A stretch of 64,000 nucleotides of DNA from Paraburkholderia phosphatilytica. GTDB taxonomy: Bacteria; Pseudomonadota; Gammaproteobacteria; Burkholderiales; Burkholderiaceae. The first letter of the stretch is position 1. Each line of letters begins with the position of its first letter. The position numbers were made by a program, and so were the translations under genes. The stretch lies in assembly GCF_003443895.1 (NCBI RefSeq), contig NZ_QQOA01000032.1, positions 28,598-92,597 on the forward strand, in the 5' to 3' direction. Below are positions 60,962 through 64,000 of this stretch, one piece after another. The notes under the pieces were generated by a model. The model was not told the DNA's origin. It was given only the letters and a program-made list of their open reading frames with translations, and searched no databases.

Positions 60962-61906
60962 TCAGGCGCGCGGCGTCTGCGAGGGCAATTCGTGAAACTG
61001 CTGCTGGTAGTAGGCGGAAAACCGGCCGAAGTGGCAGAAGCCGAATTGCGCCGCCACATCGCCAATGCGGACCGTGCCCGGCGTAGTCATCAGGAAGCGG
61101 CGGACAGCGTTCAATCGAATCGATCGAAGATACGCCGTCGGCGTCGCACCCGCGATGTTCTGAAAGCTGTATTGCAGGGTCCGGCGGCTGATTTTCAGCT
61201 GGTGACAGAGGTCAAGCACCGTCAGGACGTCGTCATTGCTTTCGGCTGCGATCTCCTGGCTCTTGCGGACGATATAGCTCTGCGTCGACATCTGGGGCAG
61301 CGCGTGGTCTTCCAGTTCATCGGGTTGCACAAGCTCGAGCAGAATGCCCATCAGGCCGTCTGCCAGTACTTTCTCGACGAACCGATCGCGGTCCATCAGC
61401 GATTCGCTATCCAGCGCCAGGGTCAACAAGCTCTGCAAGCCGTCCATGGCCGCTCGATAGCGCGCGGGCAGCAAGGGGCGCACTGGTTGCATGTGTGTCC
61501 GGTCGGGCAGATTCGCGAGTGCGATGTGCTCGCGCTCCGCGACGAGCGAACTCTCGAACGTGAACGCCATCACCTCGGAATCGCATGGCAGATGCGCGAC
61601 GAACTCGTCGCCGCCGCGCAGCATCAACAGGCTGGGACAACTGACCGCCCTCCCCTGGACGATCGGCGCAACCGTGTGAACGACAGGCAATGCAAAGCAG
61701 AGCCGGTTGCGCGGTGCAAGACCCTGCTGCAACACGCGCTGATTGATCCGTTCATGAAACACGTGAAAGCGCTGCCCGGCGATCTGGCGCAGCGTTGTGC
61801 TCGCGGAGCCGGGGCTGATCTGGTCATAGCGTTGCGTCCAGTTCGAAATGGCTTGCGAGTGCAGGAAGACATCCGAAAAGCGCCGTGTTTCAGCACGAAG
61901 ATTCAT
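60962..61906 (-). CDS. AraC-family regulator, EutR-like
   Basis: 314 residues. A long N-terminal sensor domain (about 1-195) precedes the double HTH. The latter (DLCHQLKISRRTLQYSFQNI, then AYLRSIRLNAVRRFLM, then IGDVAAQFGFCHFGRFSAYY) closely resembles the EutR type of ethanolamine regulators. No ethanolamine-lyase genes are present here, so the effector is more likely a substrate of the adjacent APC permease. Start by reading frame at 61906. It lies 35 bp downstream of the MFS gene. Confidence 0.9.
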   Translation of the reverse strand: MNLRAETRRFSDVFLHSQAISNWTQRYDQISPGSASTTLRQIAGQRFHVFHERINQRVLQQGLAPRNRLCFALPVVHTVAPIVQGRAVSCPSLLMLRGGDEFVAHLPCDSEVMAFTFESSLVAEREHIALANLPDRTHMQPVRPLLPARYRAAMDGLQSLLTLALDSESLMDRDRFVEKVLADGLMGILLELVQPDELEDHALPQMSTQSYIVRKSQEIAAESNDDVLTVLDLCHQLKISRRTLQYSFQNIAGATPTAYLRSIRLNAVRRFLMTTPGTVRIGDVAAQFGFCHFGRFSAYYQQQFHELPSQTPRA

Positions 61907-61941
61907 GACCGGTCTCACCGTTTACAGTCGGGTCCATGCGG

Positions 61942-63267
61942 CTACGATCCCGCGGCGCCGACCGCGGTCCCCGTAGCGTCGCGCTGCGTCTCTTTCACGC
62001 AGCCGAGCAGAAGCATCATGCCGAGCATCAGCACGGCAGCCACCGCCGACATCGCGGCATAGGGCGAGCCCGTGCGGGCCGAAATCGATCCGATCAGCCA
62101 CGAGCTGAGTGCACCGCCGATCGACCCGGTCATGCTGATAAAAGCAATGCCGACCGCCGCGGAGCGGCCCGAAAGCATGCGGACCGGGATGGTCCAGAAG
62201 ACGATCGGCATCGTGAACGCCGTCATTTGGGCCACGGCGAGCAACACGACCGTGGCCGCGACGCTGTGCGACGCGGCGTACAAACCCAGCAGGCAAACCG
62301 CAGCGACAATCCCGCAGCCCGCAACATGCCAACGCCGATCGTTGAAGCGGTCGGAGCTGTACGCGATAGCGAGATTGCCGGCCATCGTCAGCAGCGAGAT
62401 AAGCCCTGCGATCCAGCCGATCGTGGACAGGTTCGCCACCCCCGCATCGCGCAAGATCGTCGGCAGCCAGAAGGTCACGGCGGTCAGACCGATATAGATG
62501 CAGAAGTAGACAGCTGCCAGCACCAGAACACGAGGCGCGCGAAAGACGTCTCGCAGCGGGGCGCTCGCGTGAAGCGTCGCTGCCGAAGCGTCGATATCCG
62601 CCTGCAGCGCGCGCTGGACGGTCTCCTTTTCCTGCGGCGTGAGCCACCGCGCATGCTGCGGAGAATCGCTGAGGAGAAGAGGAGCCAGCACGCCAAGGAC
62701 CAGCGCGGGAAGTCCTTCGATCACGAATAACCACTGCCATCCGCGCAACCCGAGACTGCCGTGCAGGTTCGACATGATCCAGCCGGACAGCGGGCCGCCC
62801 AGCATCCCCGCGATCGGGACGGCCAACAGCAGGATGCTGTTGACCCGGGCCCGGATCCGGTCGGGGAACCAGTAAGTCATGAAAAGGATCATCCCCGGAA
62901 AAAACCCCGCTTCGGCGGCGCCGAGCATGAATCGCAGCACGTACAGTTGCAAAGCGCTCGTCATGAACATCTGCAGGGCGGTACAGGCGCCCCAGAGCAC
63001 CATGATTCGCCGCAAGGTCCTGCCGACACCGACCCTCGTCAGAAGCAGATTGCTGGGCACTTCGAAAATCGCGTACGCAACGAGAAAAAAGGCCGTTGCG
63101 ATCCCGAACACAGACTCGTCGAAATGCAGGTCGCGCAGAAACTGCAGCTTCGCAAAGCCTACGTTGACCCTGTCGATGAAGTTCAGCACGTAGCATGCGA
63201 ACAGAAACGGGATGACGCGCCAGCCGATTCGGCGGAACGTCCGGTCGTCATTCGTTGCATCGGACAT
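61942..63267 (-). CDS. ACS-family MFS anion:cation symporter
   Basis: 441 residues with 12 hydrophobic segments. FACYVLNFIDRVNVGFAKLQ in TM1 and FEVPSNLLLTRVGVGRTLRR are the hallmarks of the ACS family (hydroxyphenylacetate, phthalate, tartrate carriers). The ATG at 63267 follows AGGAG. The 19-bp IclR-type dyad lies 55-73 bp upstream. It is likely the uptake carrier for the acid degraded by the island. Confidence 0.92.
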   Translation of the reverse strand: MSDATNDDRTFRRIGWRVIPFLFACYVLNFIDRVNVGFAKLQFLRDLHFDESVFGIATAFFLVAYAIFEVPSNLLLTRVGVGRTLRRIMVLWGACTALQMFMTSALQLYVLRFMLGAAEAGFFPGMILFMTYWFPDRIRARVNSILLLAVPIAGMLGGPLSGWIMSNLHGSLGLRGWQWLFVIEGLPALVLGVLAPLLLSDSPQHARWLTPQEKETVQRALQADIDASAATLHASAPLRDVFRAPRVLVLAAVYFCIYIGLTAVTFWLPTILRDAGVANLSTIGWIAGLISLLTMAGNLAIAYSSDRFNDRRWHVAGCGIVAAVCLLGLYAASHSVAATVVLLAVAQMTAFTMPIVFWTIPVRMLSGRSAAVGIAFISMTGSIGGALSSWLIGSISARTGSPYAAMSAVAAVLMLGMMLLLGCVKETQRDATGTAVGAAGS

Positions 63268-63321
63268 GGGAGCTCCTAAACGGATCGCCACCGGAAACCC
63301 CCGATCTTGTATGGATTATGT

Positions 63322-63340
63322 AATCCTGTATTTGGGGATT
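63322..63340. promoter_or_regulatory. Third IclR-type operator, before the MFS gene
   Basis: AATCC-TGTATTTGG-GGATT shares the 13-base string GTATTTGGGGATT with the copy at 57783-57801. On the minus strand a possible -10 box CATAAT (63315-63320) lies just downstream, so the dyad again falls in the -35/-10 spacer. An extra GGATTA-TG-TAATCC dyad overlaps at 63313-63326. Confidence 0.6.
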
Positions 63341-63500
63341 TTACTTAAATAGCTCGCGATATTTACCGCGTTGAATTTACGATAATCCCACAATAAAAGA
63401 TCGTCAACACATTCAGCATAGGCGTTTTCATCGGGTGCCGCCCGGACGCCCAGGTTGCACGGACAGCGCCGTCCGTTCGTCCCTTCGTGCCTGTGTCCAA

Positions 63501-64000
63501 TCACTCCGCCGGCAGAATGCCTTGCTTCGACAGGAGGATCGCACCGCCAGCACCCGAGAGAGCCATGCCCGTCAGCGCCGCCCGATCCGGGCGCTGCGTT
63601 GCCGTGAATCGCGCGGAGGTACTGGTGCCGCTGATGACGAAGCCGTCAAGGCCAACGCCCAGTATCCGGTTGCCCGATGCAACGAGATCCGTGATCGAGC
63701 CGGTCGAAGCGGAACCGATCGACTCCCATGTGTCGCCGCCGTCGCGACTGCGATACAGATGACCGAGCAAACCGCCGACGAAGATCGTGCCATCCGCGCT
63801 CGCCGTGCCGGTCCACAGGCTGCCCTTGTTGCCTGTCTGCCGGTATTCCCACGTGACGCCACTGTCGCGCGAGCGCAGCACCACGCCCTGCTCGGCCGCA
63901 ACGAACAGCGTGCCCGCGCGGTCGGCGAAGATCCGGTAGAGATTGCGATCGGCCTTGCCGCCACCCGGCGGCGGTGGCAGCTTCGAGACCTTCCACGTAT
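63501..64000 (-). CDS. YCF48-like BNR beta-propeller protein, 5' end cut by window
   Basis: The 166 visible C-terminal residues start inside a blade (WKVSKLPPPPGGG) at base 64000 and stop at 63501. Repeats RSRDSGVTW and RSRDGGDTW, with DGTIFVGGLLGHLY and RILGVGLDGFV, mark a YCF48/Hcf136-type propeller. In many betaproteobacteria such proteins are encoded beside RND-family transporters, but the upstream gene is outside the window. It is 233 bp upstream of the MFS gene on the same strand and has no apparent link to the propeller at 52722 beyond fold. Confidence 0.85.
   Translation of the reverse strand, partial: TWKVSKLPPPPGGGKADRNLYRIFADRAGTLFVAAEQGVVLRSRDSGVTWEYRQTGNKGSLWTGTASADGTIFVGGLLGHLYRSRDGGDTWESIGSASTGSITDLVASGNRILGVGLDGFVISGTSTSARFTATQRPDRAALTGMALSGAGGAILLSKQGILPAE

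Noticed and set aside
47206..64000. Integrated mobile element explaining the catabolic island
   Set aside because: I looked for integrase, transposase, tRNA-end and flanking direct repeats and saw none; base composition is broadly like the rest of the window.

Overview
The window is high-GC bacterial DNA in which nearly all of the sequence codes. Gene content points to a versatile soil or plant-associated betaproteobacterium of the Burkholderia/Paraburkholderia group: an AcnD/PrpF methylcitrate pair, a split PcaI/J-B-D-C cluster, a LuxR-RsaL-LuxI quorum-sensing unit like BraR/RsaL/BraI, DUF6496, and many LysR/IclR/MocR-controlled catabolic operons. This is an inference from gene families; no rRNA or marker gene is present. 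I found no tRNA, rRNA, CRISPR array, insertion sequence, phage or integrase.

Layout. 1-6.2 kb: prpF (cut by the window edge) and acnD on the minus strand, divergent from glcG-like and glcB (malate synthase G). 6.2-11.0 kb: an MFS carrier, a family III CoA-transferase and an HMG-CoA-lyase-like enzyme, divergent from a LysR regulator. 11-18.8 kb: a membrane GGDEF protein, a small frameshifted ORF, an orphan ATPase, a LysE exporter, a MocR regulator facing an omega-amino-acid:pyruvate aminotransferase, a lysine/alanine-rich DUF6496 protein and a small hypothetical. 18.8-24.3 kb: pcaIJ and pcaBDC (beta-ketoadipate pathway) with a divergent LysR. 24.3-29.5 kb: folE, a DMT exporter, an AraC regulator, serine acetyltransferase, a small hypothetical and an SDR-like protein.

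29.5-39.6 kb: a sugar-acid locus. It has an IlvD/Edd dehydratase, a complete polyamine/phosphonate-type ABC importer, an SMP-30 lactonase, a ketoglutarate-semialdehyde dehydrogenase-type ALDH and a DapA-family dehydratase. Together these make the non-phosphorylative pentonate-to-2-oxoglutarate route, apparently in two transcription units sharing a TTGTCAAACAA-type operator. 40.2-42.1 kb: luxR, rsaL and luxI, followed by a ten-unit 9-bp tandem repeat. 42.2-47.2 kb: a DHA2 efflux pump, a FadR-type regulator, an FNR-type regulator and an EgtB/SenA-like nonheme-iron enzyme.

47.3-64 kb: an accessory catabolic island, almost entirely on the minus strand. A tightly packed ten-gene run (TPP-dependent decarboxylase, ALDH, SDR, seven-repeat beta-propeller, single-module VOC protein, DUF1185 protein, alpha/beta hydrolase, flavin monooxygenase, NIPSNAP-like protein, GabD-like ALDH) faces an IclR regulator. 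Upstream lie a hypothetical, an APC permease, an EutR-like AraC regulator, an ACS-family MFS carrier and a second propeller protein cut by the window end. A 19-bp dyad, (A/G)ATCC-N9-GGATT, occurs twice between the TPP enzyme and IclR and once before the MFS gene. It links both ends of the island in one predicted regulon. The substrate is unknown; this island is the best candidate for an undescribed system here.
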